In this document: piece after piece, positions 9,491 to 18,229 of the stretch
How positions within the stretch are numbered: the first letter of the stretch is position 1
Layout of the letters: the number at the start of each line of letters is the position of its first letter
Origin: Halomonas litopenaei
Lineage (GTDB): Bacteria; Pseudomonadota; Gammaproteobacteria; Pseudomonadales; Halomonadaceae
Assembly (NCBI RefSeq): GCF_017303055.1
Contig: NZ_JAEKJT010000006.1
Span: 186,001 to 250,000 of the forward strand
Direction of reading: 5' to 3'
Length of the DNA stretch: 64,000 bases
Notes under the pieces: model-generated
The model's database searches: none
Told to the model about the DNA's origin: nothing
What the model saw: only the letters and a program-made list of their open reading frames with translations
Translations under genes and position numbers: made by a program

Positions 9491-10226
9491 GCGTCCACTG
9501 ATCGGCATATCCACCTCCGACCACAAGAGCCTGCTGGCCTGGTGGTTCGACTGGTTCGCGGTCTGGCGGCATGGCGGCCGGCCACTGCGACTGTCTCCGT
9601 CACGGCCCAGGCCAGAGCATCTGGATGGGCTGATCGTGGGCGGTGGTGATGACATCCAGGCACATCTCTACGGAGGAGAGATGCAGCTCGACGTGCGCGT
9701 CGATCCCCAGCGAGACGAGCTCGAACTGGAACTGCTGGCCCGGGAAATTCCGCGGAACACGCCAGTACTGGGCATCTGCCGTGGCTCCCAGTTGATCAAC
9801 GTTCACCTCGGCGGGACCCTGGACAGCGATATCTACACCACCCACGAAGGGTTGAAGCGCCGTCGCACCGTGCTGCCGCGCAAGACCGTGGACATCGTCG
9901 AGGGCAGTCGCCTGCACCAATTGCTGAGGGTCAGCTGGTGCCGCATCAACAGCCTTCATCACCAGGCCGTCGAGCAGGCAGGGCGCGGCATCGACATCGT
10001 CGCCAGGGACCGGGATGGCCTGGTCCAGGGAATCGAATCGCGGGACCATGACTTCCTGCTCGGGGTGCAATGGCACCCGGAGTTTCTGGTGTTCAACCGC
10101 CCCCAGCAGCGGCTGATCAAGGCCTTGGTGAAAGCCTCATGCAAGCCTCATTGCGAACGTCGCCCGCCCGCCAAGGCCAGTCGGAATGCCGGTCAACGCG
10201 CGGCAGCGGCCGAACATCCGCTGTAG
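9483..10226 (+). CDS. class I glutamine amidotransferase / gamma-glutamyl hydrolase-like (peptidase C26)
   Basis: This 247-residue protein has the peptidase C26 / PuuD-like fold. Cys99 in GICRGSQ is the nucleophile and His198 with Glu200 in QWHPEF complete the triad. It could hydrolyse a gamma-glutamyl amide, or act on the product of the adjacent amidoligase. ATG 9483 is preferred because AGGAG lies nine bases upstream; an in-frame ATG at 9474 directly abuts that site. The gene overlaps the amidoligase end by eight bases. The C-terminal 30 residues are rich in Arg, Ala and Lys and may be disordered. Substrate unknown. Confidence 0.85.
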   Translation: MAERPLIGISTSDHKSLLAWWFDWFAVWRHGGRPLRLSPSRPRPEHLDGLIVGGGDDIQAHLYGGEMQLDVRVDPQRDELELELLAREIPRNTPVLGICRGSQLINVHLGGTLDSDIYTTHEGLKRRRTVLPRKTVDIVEGSRLHQLLRVSWCRINSLHHQAVEQAGRGIDIVARDRDGLVQGIESRDHDFLLGVQWHPEFLVFNRPQQRLIKALVKASCKPHCERRPPAKASRNAGQRAAAAEHPL

Positions 10227-10289
10227 TCACTCATGGCGTCTGGCCATGGCCTGCGTCATGAACGTCACACCAGAGGCAACGCCAGTGCA

Positions 10290-10317
10290 CAAAAAAGCCT
10301 GCCAGCGGCAGGCTTTT
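10290..10317 (+). terminator. bidirectional Rho-independent terminator
   Basis: AGCCTGCC (10296-10303) and GGCAGGCT (10307-10314) form an 8-bp stem with a three-base loop. A run of A precedes it and a run of T follows, so it can end both the plus-strand amidoligase operon and the convergent minus-strand osmC. Confidence 0.88.
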
Positions 10318-10389
10318 ACTGATGCGGCAAGCTCTATCCAGCTAGCCGGCAGGGAGCGCCATCGCCCAGACGATGACGCTCCCTGACGA

Positions 10390-10818
10390 TCACACCAGTT
10401 TGGCATCGAGGCTGATCTCGGCGTTCAGCAGCTTCGAGATCGGGCAGCCCGCCTTGGCTTTCTCGGCGGCCTCATTGAACACGCTTTCCTCGGCACCAGG
10501 AATGCTGGCACGCACGGTCAGATGCACCTTGGTCACTGCAAAACCGCCGTCCACTTCTTCCAGGGTGACGTCAGCACTGGTGTCAATGCTGTCAGCTTCC
10601 AGGCTGGACCCCTCCAGAATCATCGACAGGGCCATGGAGTAGCAGCTGGCATGGGCGGCACCGATCAATTCCTCTGGATTGGTACCGGCCTGACCTTCAA
10701 AACGCTGCTTGAAGTCATAAGGCACGTCGTTGAGCGCATCGCTGTTGGTCGATACTACGCCCTTGCCTTGCTTGAGATTGCCTTTCCACTGCGCTGATGC
10801 GGTATTGGTAATGCTCAT
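10390..10818 (-). CDS. osmC: OsmC-family peroxiredoxin (organic hydroperoxide reductase)
   Basis: The 142-residue protein is a typical OsmC: Cys59 in AHASCYSMAL and Cys125 in KAGCPIS are the two redox cysteines that reduce organic and lipid hydroperoxides. The N-terminal SAQWKGNLKQGKG and the FEGQAGTNPEELIGAAHA block match E. coli OsmC (143 residues), an osmotically induced, stationary-phase protein. It faces the aldo/keto reductase gene divergently across a 281-base gap that contains an interrupted palindrome. It ends just after a shared bidirectional terminator. Ohr is a sister group, but the N terminus favours OsmC. Confidence 0.93.
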   Translation of the reverse strand: MSITNTASAQWKGNLKQGKGVVSTNSDALNDVPYDFKQRFEGQAGTNPEELIGAAHASCYSMALSMILEGSSLEADSIDTSADVTLEEVDGGFAVTKVHLTVRASIPGAEESVFNEAAEKAKAGCPISKLLNAEISLDAKLV

Positions 10819-10944
10819 ATCGACTCCTTTCCATTGACAGACTGAGACTTCGATCGAGTTCGACGATCACCTCTGCGCCTTTCCCTGTGGCGCACGCTGA
10901 ACACCCCTTGGCAACAATGTGAACCAGCGGCGGCGTCAGCGGGC

Positions 10945-10970
10945 AGTCTTCGTGGCACGCCACCAAGACT
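10945..10970. promoter_or_regulatory. interrupted palindrome between osmC and the aldo/keto reductase gene
   Basis: AGTCTT at 10945-10950 pairs with AAGACT at 10965-10970 and encloses a second inverted pair, TGGC (10953-10956) and GCCA (10959-10962). The site lies in the 281-base divergent gap and may be an operator for one or both genes. No regulator gene is adjacent, so the assignment is only positional. Confidence 0.35.
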
Positions 10971-11099
10971 GATGTCACCACAGTGCATCTTCCATCAAGC
11001 AGTGTCCAGCCTTGTGCCCCCTGTTGCGTTGGCGACGGCGGACTCGGCTACGATAGTCCTGTTGAGTGTCCACGAAAGCCACAAGGAGTCCGCTTTCTC

Positions 11100-11972
11100 A
11101 TGAGTCTCGCTACCGTTTCCCTCGGCCCCCATGATGCCGACACCCTCACCGCGATTGGCCAAGGAAGCTGGTTCATGGGTGAAGGGCGCGCACCGCGATC
11201 ACGTGAAATCGCCGCCCTGCAGCGAGGGCTCGAACGCGGTCTGAGACTGATAGACACCGCCGAGATGTATGCCGACGGCGAGGCCGAAAGCGTCGTGGGC
11301 GAGGCCCTGGCAGGGCGGCGCGACCAGGCCTATGTGGTGTCCAAGGTGTATCCCTGGAATGCCAGCAGCAGCGGCGCCATCGCTGCCTGCGAAGCAAGCC
11401 TCAAGCGCTTGAACACAGACTACCTGGACCTGTACCTACTGCACTGGCCCGGCAACGTTCCACTGGAAGAGACCCTGGAGGCCTTCGAGCGCCTGACAAA
11501 CGCCGGCAAGATCCGCCACTTTGGCGTCTCGAACTTTGATGTGGAGGACATGCAGGCGCTGTCGAGCGTCCCCGGTAGCAGCCATTGCGCGGTCAATCAG
11601 GTGCTCTACCACCTGGCTTCCCGCGGCGTCGAGGTGGCCTTGCGGCCATGGCAGCGACAGCATCGCATCCCGATGATGGCCTACTGTCCACTGGCGCAAG
11701 CCGGTGGCGTCGGGCCAGATCCACTGCGGGACCCTGAGCTCCAGGCCCTGGCGGCAGAGCATCAACTGAGTCCCGCTCAGTTGATGCTGGCCTGGGCCAT
11801 TCGCCCCATCGACGGCAGTCGCGACGTCATCGCCATTCCCAAGGCCGCCTCTCCCGACCACGTCGATGACAATGCGAAGGCACTGGAGGTAACGCTGGAT
11901 GAGGCTACGCTTGCGCGCCTGGACGAGCTGTATCCGGCGCCGAGCACACACGTACCCCTGGATATCGTCTAG
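11100..11972 (+). CDS. aldo/keto reductase
   Basis: The 290-residue protein is a TIM-barrel NADPH-dependent carbonyl reductase. The catalytic tetrad is visible: Asp52 and Tyr57 in IDTAEMYADG, Lys82 in VVSKVYP, and His115 in YLLHWPG. The GVSNFDVEDM and IAIPKAASP blocks, which bind the cofactor phosphate, are also present. It probably reduces aldehydes or short carbonyls in the cytoplasm. I took ATG 11100 with AAGGAG upstream; an upstream in-frame ATG at 10983 would add 39 cysteine-rich residues foreign to the family. Its stop codon lies at the edge of a 150-bp inverted repeat. Confidence 0.93.
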   Translation: MSLATVSLGPHDADTLTAIGQGSWFMGEGRAPRSREIAALQRGLERGLRLIDTAEMYADGEAESVVGEALAGRRDQAYVVSKVYPWNASSSGAIAACEASLKRLNTDYLDLYLLHWPGNVPLEETLEAFERLTNAGKIRHFGVSNFDVEDMQALSSVPGSSHCAVNQVLYHLASRGVEVALRPWQRQHRIPMMAYCPLAQAGGVGPDPLRDPELQALAAEHQLSPAQLMLAWAIRPIDGSRDVIAIPKAASPDHVDDNAKALEVTLDEATLARLDELYPAPSTHVPLDIV

Positions 11973-12119
11973 GAAAGCACTGCATAAATGGCTGCGCTCG
12001 ACATTTCGGCTTGCTGGCGGTACTCAAGATCCTCATTTACCCACACGTAAACTCCGGTCTCTCCGTTCCGGCAGTAGCCGACCTGCCATCGCTCGCTACA
12101 TTTACTCAGCACTTTCCTA
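11970..12119. repeat. 150-bp imperfect inverted-repeat element
   Basis: The ends TAGGAAAG and CTTTCCTA are exact complements, and the two halves keep pairing inward in blocks: CTG..TAAATG at 11980-11990 against CATTTA..CAG at 12099-12109, TCGGCT against AGCCGA (12076-12081), CTG.CGG.AC against GT.CCG.CAG, and TTTAC (12036-12040) against GTAAA (12047-12051) around a CCACAC apex. The whole would fold into one long hairpin of roughly 70-bp arms with bulges. It fills the space between the aldo/keto reductase and the convergent DUF1415 gene and supplies the former's stop codon. It encodes no protein of its own. A MITE-like or structured intergenic repeat is the best reading. Confidence 0.7.
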
Positions 12120-12130
12120 ATGTATATGGC

Positions 12131-12691
12131 TCAGCAGAAGCGCTGGCGCAGCTCCTCGAGCTGCCACGCCAGCGCCGCGCTGCCGATCTCCCTGAGCTTT
12201 TCGATATTGCGCTCAGGAATCGCCTCGGGGTCGGGATAGTGGGCCAGCGCCCGCTCCAGCCCCTCTTCTCGCAGCAGGTGCCACACGGGCCACGGCGAGC
12301 GATTGGTGAAGTTGGCCGGGTCATCGTCCTCGACCCCGTCAAACACGTAGTCCGGGTGAAAGCTCGCCAGCTGGAAGACCCCTTCGTAGCCCTGATCGAC
12401 CAGCAGCGCCTCGGCCATGGCCAGGGCGTCCAGGTAGTCATCGAAGTCGGCAAGCCCGTGGCTGAACACCAGCAGGCTGGTCTCCACCTCTGGCGCCACC
12501 TCCAGCTGGTGGCAGGCGTCCATCAGGGCCATCAGCGCCGGCTCGAGGGCGCGCCCGTCCACCTCGACATAGCGAATGGTGTCCCGCGCGAGCTCGCGAC
12601 CGGCGAACGGGCAGACGTTCAGTCGGACCACGAATTCCTCGACCCAGGTCGCGGTAGCGGCAAGGCTTGGTGACAGAGCAGTGTCGGACAT
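12131..12691 (-). CDS. DUF1415 family protein
   Basis: The 186-residue protein belongs to a conserved proteobacterial family of unknown function (DUF1415). It carries the family's LNVCPFAGRE motif near the N terminus (with an early conserved cysteine), LLVFSHGLADFDDYLD in the middle, and FQLASFHPDYVFDG followed by NRSPWP toward the C terminus. No signal peptide or membrane helix is seen, so it should be cytoplasmic. The ATG at 12691 is preferred over a TTG at 12718, although its ribosome site is weak. It follows the endonuclease V gene in the same direction by 34 bases and may be co-transcribed. No function is claimed. Confidence 0.85.
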   Translation of the reverse strand: MSDTALSPSLAATATWVEEFVVRLNVCPFAGRELARDTIRYVEVDGRALEPALMALMDACHQLEVAPEVETSLLVFSHGLADFDDYLDALAMAEALLVDQGYEGVFQLASFHPDYVFDGVEDDDPANFTNRSPWPVWHLLREEGLERALAHYPDPEAIPERNIEKLREIGSAALAWQLEELRQRFC

Positions 12692-12725
12692 GGGCGGTTC
12701 TCGCAGGTTCAGTAGCAAGGCCGGT

Positions 12726-13406
12726 TCAGCGCCTTGACGCTAGCCTGTCGGCTAGCCGGGTCGGCTCAGGAAGCTTGTAGCGGCCAAGGCAGGCCACCGC
12801 CCAGGCAGCGGCGGTATCTACCGTCAGCCGATGCCCAGGGGATACGAACACCGGCTTGACGCCGGCGCGAGAGCGTAGCACGACACCGATGCGCTCGTCC
12901 CCGTCAAGCAGGTCACAGGACCCACCTCGAGCCTCGGGCACATCACCATGACGTCCTGTCAGGCGCTTCTTCGCCACCCCCAGTGTCGGCAGGTCCAGCC
13001 ACAGACCGAGGTGAGCGGCAACGCCCAAGCGCCTCGGATGGGCGATACCGTGTCCATCCACCATCACCAGGTCGACACGATGCTGTACCTTGTCGAAGGC
13101 CGCCAGCGCTGCCGGAATCTCGCGGAAGGACAACAGCCCCGGAATGTAAGGCATGCGCGTCGGCTCCCTGGCGACGACTTGCTCGACCACCTCAAGCGAT
13201 GGCCAGGCCAGCACGACCACCGCGGCGCGGGTCGTCGTTTGCCCCTCTTCGAAGCCAATGTCGACGCCGGCAATATGCTCGACGTCAGCGATCCGGTCCT
13301 CACGCTCGAGCCGCTGGGCCAACGAACGTTGCAGCGCGATGGCTTCCCTCGGTGCCAGTGCCCAGTCGTGCAGCGCCGGGCGGGGCGCGCAATGCAGCTT
13401 GGTCAT
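12726..13406 (-). CDS. nfi: endonuclease V (deoxyinosine 3'-endonuclease)
   Basis: The 226-residue protein nicks DNA at the second phosphodiester bond 3' of deoxyinosine, starting repair of deaminated adenine. Asp49 in AGVDIGFE, Glu96 in YIPGLLSFREIPA and Asp117 in DLVMVDGHGIAHPR are the three metal-binding acids matching the E. coli Nfi pattern (223 residues). The PYIPG wedge that senses the lesion is present. AAGGAGG lies five bases before ATG 13406, which settles the start. It diverges from sbcD across 125 bases, so two DNA-repair units share this intergenic region. Confidence 0.96.
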   Translation of the reverse strand: MTKLHCAPRPALHDWALAPREAIALQRSLAQRLEREDRIADVEHIAGVDIGFEEGQTTTRAAVVVLAWPSLEVVEQVVAREPTRMPYIPGLLSFREIPAALAAFDKVQHRVDLVMVDGHGIAHPRRLGVAAHLGLWLDLPTLGVAKKRLTGRHGDVPEARGGSCDLLDGDERIGVVLRSRAGVKPVFVSPGHRLTVDTAAAWAVACLGRYKLPEPTRLADRLASRR

Positions 13407-13531
13407 AGCGCCTCCTTGTCGATGACCATGGGTGGCTGATGTCGCCATCTGCTCGCGGTAGACTATGCCTCCGCCACGGGCAACGACAAGCCGCGGGACT
13501 GGTCGGCCCAACGATCCATCAGGGAGGACGG

Positions 13532-14812
13532 ATGCGCATCATCCACACTGCGGACTGGCATCTAGGCCAGAGCTTCCACGGCCAGGAGCGCCATGAAGAA
13601 CACAAGGCGTTCCTCGACTGGCTGATTCAGGTCGCCGAGGATCACGCTGCCGATGCCCTACTGGTGGCCGGCGATGTCTTCGATGTCGTCAACCCCTCAT
13701 TGCGTGCCCAGGAGATGCTGTACGACTTCATCGTCGAACTTCATCAGCGTTGCCCAGCGCTCACCCTGGTGCTGATCGCCGGCAATCATGACAGCGGTAG
13801 CCGTATCGAGCTGCCAGCGCCGTTGATGCGCCACCTGCGGACCTACGCGCTGGGACGGGTCGAGTTCATCGACGACGGCCACATTGATAGCGAGCGCTTG
13901 CTGGTGCCGTTGACCGATGCCCGTGGTGAGGTGGGCGCCTGGTGCCTCGCCCTGCCCTTCCTCAGGCCGGCGGAAATCACCGGTCGCCGACGCACCAGCG
14001 ACCACCACAGCGATCGCCACGATGACTACGTCAGCAGCGTCGAGCGGGTTCACCGAGAGCTGATCGAGGCGGCCCGCCACAAGCGCACCGACGGTCAGGC
14101 GCTGATCGCCATGAGTCACGCCCACCTGCGCGGCGCCGCCGTCTCGGAGGCCAGCGAGAGGCCTATCGTGATCGGCGGAGAGGAGTCCTTGTCTGCATCG
14201 CTGTTTCCCGATGATATCGACTACGTTGCTCTCGGCCATCTTCACCGCGCCCAGCGTGTGGGCGAGGAGCGCATACGCTACAGCGGCAGCCCGCTGCCAC
14301 TGGACTTCAGTGAGGTCGACTACCCCCACCAGGTGCTCTTGCTGAGCCTGGACAACGGCACGCTTGCCAAGGTCGAGCCCCTGGCCGTGCCACGCGCCGT
14401 GACCATGCGACGGCTTGGACCGGCGCCCCTGGATGAGCTGTTGCAGGCCATCGACGATCTGCCCGAGCGCCAAGGGTCCGGTCCCACCGAGCGCTGGGAC
14501 TGGCTGGAGATCAATGTGCGTCTCGAGGCGCCAATGCCGGAGCTACGCTCGCGCGTCGAGCAGGCACTGGCGACCAAGGCCGTGCGCCTGCTGCGTCTCA
14601 AGCGCGAGCTGCCCAGCAGCGCCGAGCAAGCCCCCCAACGCGGCGAGCGACTGGAGGACATCGGGCCGCGGGAGCTGTTCACGCGCACCTGGCGCGAGGC
14701 CTGGGGAGAAGAGCCGGAGCAGGACGTCCTGGCGGACTTCGACGGACTATGTCAGCAGGTTCAGGATGACGATGCGTCCGAAAGCGCCAGCCGCCAAGGA
14801 GCATCAACGTGA
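13532..14812 (+). CDS. sbcD: nuclease SbcCD subunit D
   Basis: The 426-residue Mre11-type nuclease subunit has the five phosphoesterase motifs in order: HTADWHLG (Asp8, His10), AGDVFDVVNPS, AGNHDSGSR, SHAHLRG and LGHLHRAQ, which bind two Mn2+. With SbcC it opens and degrades hairpin and protein-blocked DNA ends. ATG 13532 follows GGGAGG and begins with the family's MRIIHTADWHLGQ. It ends in a four-base overlap (GTGA) with sbcC. It is slightly longer than E. coli SbcD (400), mainly at the C terminus. Confidence 0.97.
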   Translation: MRIIHTADWHLGQSFHGQERHEEHKAFLDWLIQVAEDHAADALLVAGDVFDVVNPSLRAQEMLYDFIVELHQRCPALTLVLIAGNHDSGSRIELPAPLMRHLRTYALGRVEFIDDGHIDSERLLVPLTDARGEVGAWCLALPFLRPAEITGRRRTSDHHSDRHDDYVSSVERVHRELIEAARHKRTDGQALIAMSHAHLRGAAVSEASERPIVIGGEESLSASLFPDDIDYVALGHLHRAQRVGEERIRYSGSPLPLDFSEVDYPHQVLLLSLDNGTLAKVEPLAVPRAVTMRRLGPAPLDELLQAIDDLPERQGSGPTERWDWLEINVRLEAPMPELRSRVEQALATKAVRLLRLKRELPSSAEQAPQRGERLEDIGPRELFTRTWREAWGEEPEQDVLADFDGLCQQVQDDDASESASRQGAST

Positions 14813-17800
14813 AGATTCTTGCCCTGCGACTCGCCCAGCTGGCCTCACTGCCGGGCCCGCTAGAGCTGGATTTCAGCCAGCCCCCGCTGGCCGAGGCCGG
14901 CCTGTTCGCCATCACCGGCCCGACCGGCTCCGGCAAGAGCACCCTGCTGGATGCACTGTGCCTGGCCTTGTTCGGCAATACGCCACGCCTGCGCGGTGCG
15001 CCGAGCCGAGACTCCCACCTGGATGACCAGGACGGCTCACGCATTCTGACCTCGGACCCTCGCAGCCTGCTGCGCCGCGGTGCCGCCAGCGGCTACGCCG
15101 AAGTCGATTTCATTGGCCGCGACGGTCGCCGCTACCGGGCTCGCTGGGCCGTCCGCCGCGCCCGGGACAAGGCCACCGGCAAGCTCCAGGCCGTCGAGCA
15201 GTCGCTGCAGGACCTGGAGGACGAGCGTCTTTTGACCGCCCAGAAGCGCGAGTTTGCAGAGTTGCTGCCAGACCGGCTCGGGCTGAACTTTGATCAGTTC
15301 ACTCGTGCGGTGCTGCTGGCCCAGAGCGAGTTTGCGGCCTTCCTCAAGGCCGATGACAACGCCCGCTCGGACCTGCTGGAAAAGCTGACCGACACCGCTG
15401 AATACTCGCTGATCTCGATGGCGGCCTACCAGCGTGCCAAGGAAGCGCGGGACGCCGTGGCGCGGCAGCAAGCGCTGCTGGATGAGGACACTCCCAGCGA
15501 CAGCGATCAGCGCCAGGCCATGGAGGCCGAGTTGAGCTCGGCCGAAGCCGCGCTCGCCGAGCAGCTGCAGGCACTGCGCCAGCTCGAGCAGGAAGCCAGC
15601 TGGTTGACCGAAGACGTCCAGTATCGAGAACGCCACGCTGAAGCCCGCCAGGCTCTGGACCAGGCAGAGCAGTCCTGGGCTGAGCTGGATGCACAGCGCC
15701 GCGAGCTTGAGTGGCTCGAGCGTCTGGCCCCGCAGCGCAGCCAGTTCCAGCGTCAACACCAGCTGGCTCGGCAGCTGCCCGATGCCCGCCACACCCTCGA
15801 ACAGCTCGAGCACAGCCTGGCGACCACCCTCGACGATCAGCAGCAGCACGAACAACAGCAGGCGGCCGCCAAGTCTTCGCTGTCCACTGCCGAACGGGAG
15901 CGCGACGCAGCGCGTCCTCGCATCCAGCAGGCGCACCAGATTGCCAGCGAACTTCACGGCCACCAGCGAGAGCATGAGGCCCTCGAGCAGGAGCTGAGGC
16001 GTCGTCGTCAACAGCACGCCGAGCTTCGTCAGCAACGTGAGGCAGCCGACAGCGCGCTGCAGCAGCAGCGCCAGCAACGGGACAGCGCCACCGAAACCCT
16101 GGCGCACTACCTGGGCCCCGACCAACGGGTGGCCGACGCCAGAACCGAGGCCCAGCAGAGCCTTGAGGATGCGGGGCAACGCCTGCTGGATCTCGGAGAG
16201 CTGCGCCAACGCTGGCAAAGGGCCAAGCAACTCGATGATCAGCAGCGCCAAGTGACTGCCGAACATGAGCAGGCCAGACGACAGCGCGACCAATTGCTGG
16301 AAGAGGGCAAGGCCGCACGGCAAGACCTGGATGCCGCCACCCAGGCTCACGAGTCGCTCAGCCGCAGCATCGAAAGGCTGCGTGCCGTACGCAGCGACAG
16401 AGTGGATGCACTGCGCGCCACCCTGGCGCCGGATCATCCCTGCCCGGTCTGTGGCAGTCTTCAACATCCATGGCGTGACTCCCCCCCGGCCAGTGCCGAG
16501 GGCGCCCAGCTCGAAGCCACCATCGCCGAAGAGAATCGCCAGCTGGCGGCATCGGAAGTGCAGCTGAGCGACTGTCGCCAGCGACGCGATACGCTGCTCG
16601 GAAGCTACCGGACCCTCGACGAGCGGGTGTCACAACTGGAGACCCAACTGGCGGAGCTGGCCCCGCATGGCGACCAGGCATCGACCCAGCTTGAGGCCCA
16701 CCCGCTGTTCGACGCGAGCCTGCACGCACTGCAGCACTCCGCCAAGGACGTGGAGGACTGGCTGACGCAGCAAACCCAGCGCCAGCAGCAGCGTCATCAA
16801 GCAGCCAAGACACGTCTTGCGGCTGTTGAACAGGCCGAGCGCACGCTGGCCCCCCTGGCGGAGACCATCGCCAGAACAGAAACCGACCTCAGGACAGTGG
16901 CAGCGCGGATGGCCGACGTTGCCGAAGAGATCCAGCGACTCGATGAACGTCGCCCAACACTCAGTCAGGCGGTTGAGCGCCATCAGGCGGAGCTGTCGAC
17001 CCTATTGGGCGATGACACCAGCGTCGACGCCTGGCAGCAACGCCTCGAGGCACACGTCCAGCGAAGCCGCGAACACTACGAGCAGGCTCGCCAGGCGGTG
17101 GAGGAGCGGCAACGCAAGGTCATCAGCCTCAATCAGCAGCTCACCCATCAGCGCCACACCCTTCGCCAGCTCGAGGATGACAAGGCGGCACTGGATCAGC
17201 ACCTCGCCAGCTGGCGTAGCCAGCAGCCGGAGCTGAACGACGAGCGGCTGGCGCAACTCCTCGAGCGCAGCGACGCCGACATCGAAGGGCTGCGCCGCCG
17301 GATCGACAGCGCGCGCGATGCGCTGCAGACCGCCCGCACCAGCCTTGAGGAGCGACGCCGAGCTTGGCGCGGCTGGCGCCAGCGTCATCTGCCTGACCAG
17401 GATCCGGACACCCTGCTCGACACCGACACCGAGCACCGCCTGGCGCAACGCCGCGAGGATCTGGCGTCCCGTCAACACGAATGCCAGCCGCGAGTCGCCA
17501 ACGCCCAGCAGACCCGGGACGCCGCCCTGCACCGCCTGCATGACGATGATCGCCGCCGCCAGCGTCAGCGCGATGGACTGGAAGCGCTCGAGGCCGCCCG
17601 CACCGAACTCCACCGCTGGGGCCGGATCAGCGAGCTGATCGGCGCCGCCGACGGCAAGACCTTTCGCCGCATCGCCCAGGCCTGGAACCTGGAGCGTCTG
17701 ATCGACGAGGCCAACGCACACCTGGCCGGCCTCAGCCGTCGCTACCGACTGGTGCGAGGAGGCAGCCCGCTGGGGCTGCTGGTCATCGATCGCGACGTGG

Positions 17801-18111
17801 CGGACGAGCGACGCTCGGTGCACTCGCTGTCCGGTGGGGAAACCTTCCTGGTCTCGCTGGCCATGGCTCTTGGGCTGGCTTCCCTGGCCTCGGGGGAGCT
17901 TGCCATCGAGTCACTGTTCATCGATGAAGGCTTCGGCAGCCTCGACCCGCAGTCCCTGGCCCTGGCCATGGACGCCCTCGACGGGCTGCAGGCTCAGGGC
18001 CGTCGAGTGGGTGTCATCTCCCACGTCCAGGAGATGCATGAACGCATTCCCGTGCAGATCCAGGTGATGCCTGGCGGCAATGGGGAAAGTCGCGTTGTGC
18101 TCACCGACTAG
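14809..18111 (+). CDS. sbcC: nuclease SbcCD subunit C (SMC-like ATPase)
   Basis: The 1100-residue Rad50-type ATPase starts with GTG, overlapping sbcD, with AAGGA upstream. Walker A GPTGSGKS is at residues 37-44. A very long Gln/Arg/Glu-rich coiled coil follows, interrupted by the zinc hook CPVC at 545-548, which joins two molecules. The second coil leads to the ABC signature SLSGGETF and Walker B LFIDEGFGSLD near the C terminus. Tethered to SbcD it drives ATP-dependent processing of DNA ends and palindromes. This is notable in a window with several long perfect or near-perfect palindromes. The CAG-rich coding of the coiled coil makes long false frames on the other strand. Confidence 0.97.
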   Translation: MKILALRLAQLASLPGPLELDFSQPPLAEAGLFAITGPTGSGKSTLLDALCLALFGNTPRLRGAPSRDSHLDDQDGSRILTSDPRSLLRRGAASGYAEVDFIGRDGRRYRARWAVRRARDKATGKLQAVEQSLQDLEDERLLTAQKREFAELLPDRLGLNFDQFTRAVLLAQSEFAAFLKADDNARSDLLEKLTDTAEYSLISMAAYQRAKEARDAVARQQALLDEDTPSDSDQRQAMEAELSSAEAALAEQLQALRQLEQEASWLTEDVQYRERHAEARQALDQAEQSWAELDAQRRELEWLERLAPQRSQFQRQHQLARQLPDARHTLEQLEHSLATTLDDQQQHEQQQAAAKSSLSTAERERDAARPRIQQAHQIASELHGHQREHEALEQELRRRRQQHAELRQQREAADSALQQQRQQRDSATETLAHYLGPDQRVADARTEAQQSLEDAGQRLLDLGELRQRWQRAKQLDDQQRQVTAEHEQARRQRDQLLEEGKAARQDLDAATQAHESLSRSIERLRAVRSDRVDALRATLAPDHPCPVCGSLQHPWRDSPPASAEGAQLEATIAEENRQLAASEVQLSDCRQRRDTLLGSYRTLDERVSQLETQLAELAPHGDQASTQLEAHPLFDASLHALQHSAKDVEDWLTQQTQRQQQRHQAAKTRLAAVEQAERTLAPLAETIARTETDLRTVAARMADVAEEIQRLDERRPTLSQAVERHQAELSTLLGDDTSVDAWQQRLEAHVQRSREHYEQARQAVEERQRKVISLNQQLTHQRHTLRQLEDDKAALDQHLASWRSQQPELNDERLAQLLERSDADIEGLRRRIDSARDALQTARTSLEERRRAWRGWRQRHLPDQDPDTLLDTDTEHRLAQRREDLASRQHECQPRVANAQQTRDAALHRLHDDDRRRQRQRDGLEALEAARTELHRWGRISELIGAADGKTFRRIAQAWNLERLIDEANAHLAGLSRRYRLVRGGSPLGLLVIDRDVADERRSVHSLSGGETFLVSLAMALGLASLASGELAIESLFIDEGFGSLDPQSLALAMDALDGLQAQGRRVGVISHVQEMHERIPVQIQVMPGGNGESRVVLTD

Positions 18112-18229
18112 CTCCCTATGCTGCCGGGAGCCGAGACATCCACCACGACAGGAAGGCGTCCGCATGCTGGGGCCAGCACACCGCCCATGATACATTGGCG
18201 CCTTCACCACACCCGCCCCTGGAGCCCCC

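Noticed and set aside
15037..16467. Long open frame on the minus strand (476 codons) inside sbcC
   Set aside because: It is antisense to the Gln/Leu-rich coiled coil of SbcC. The translated Leu/Gln-rich, low-complexity product matches no family, and high-GC DNA commonly leaves such frames open.
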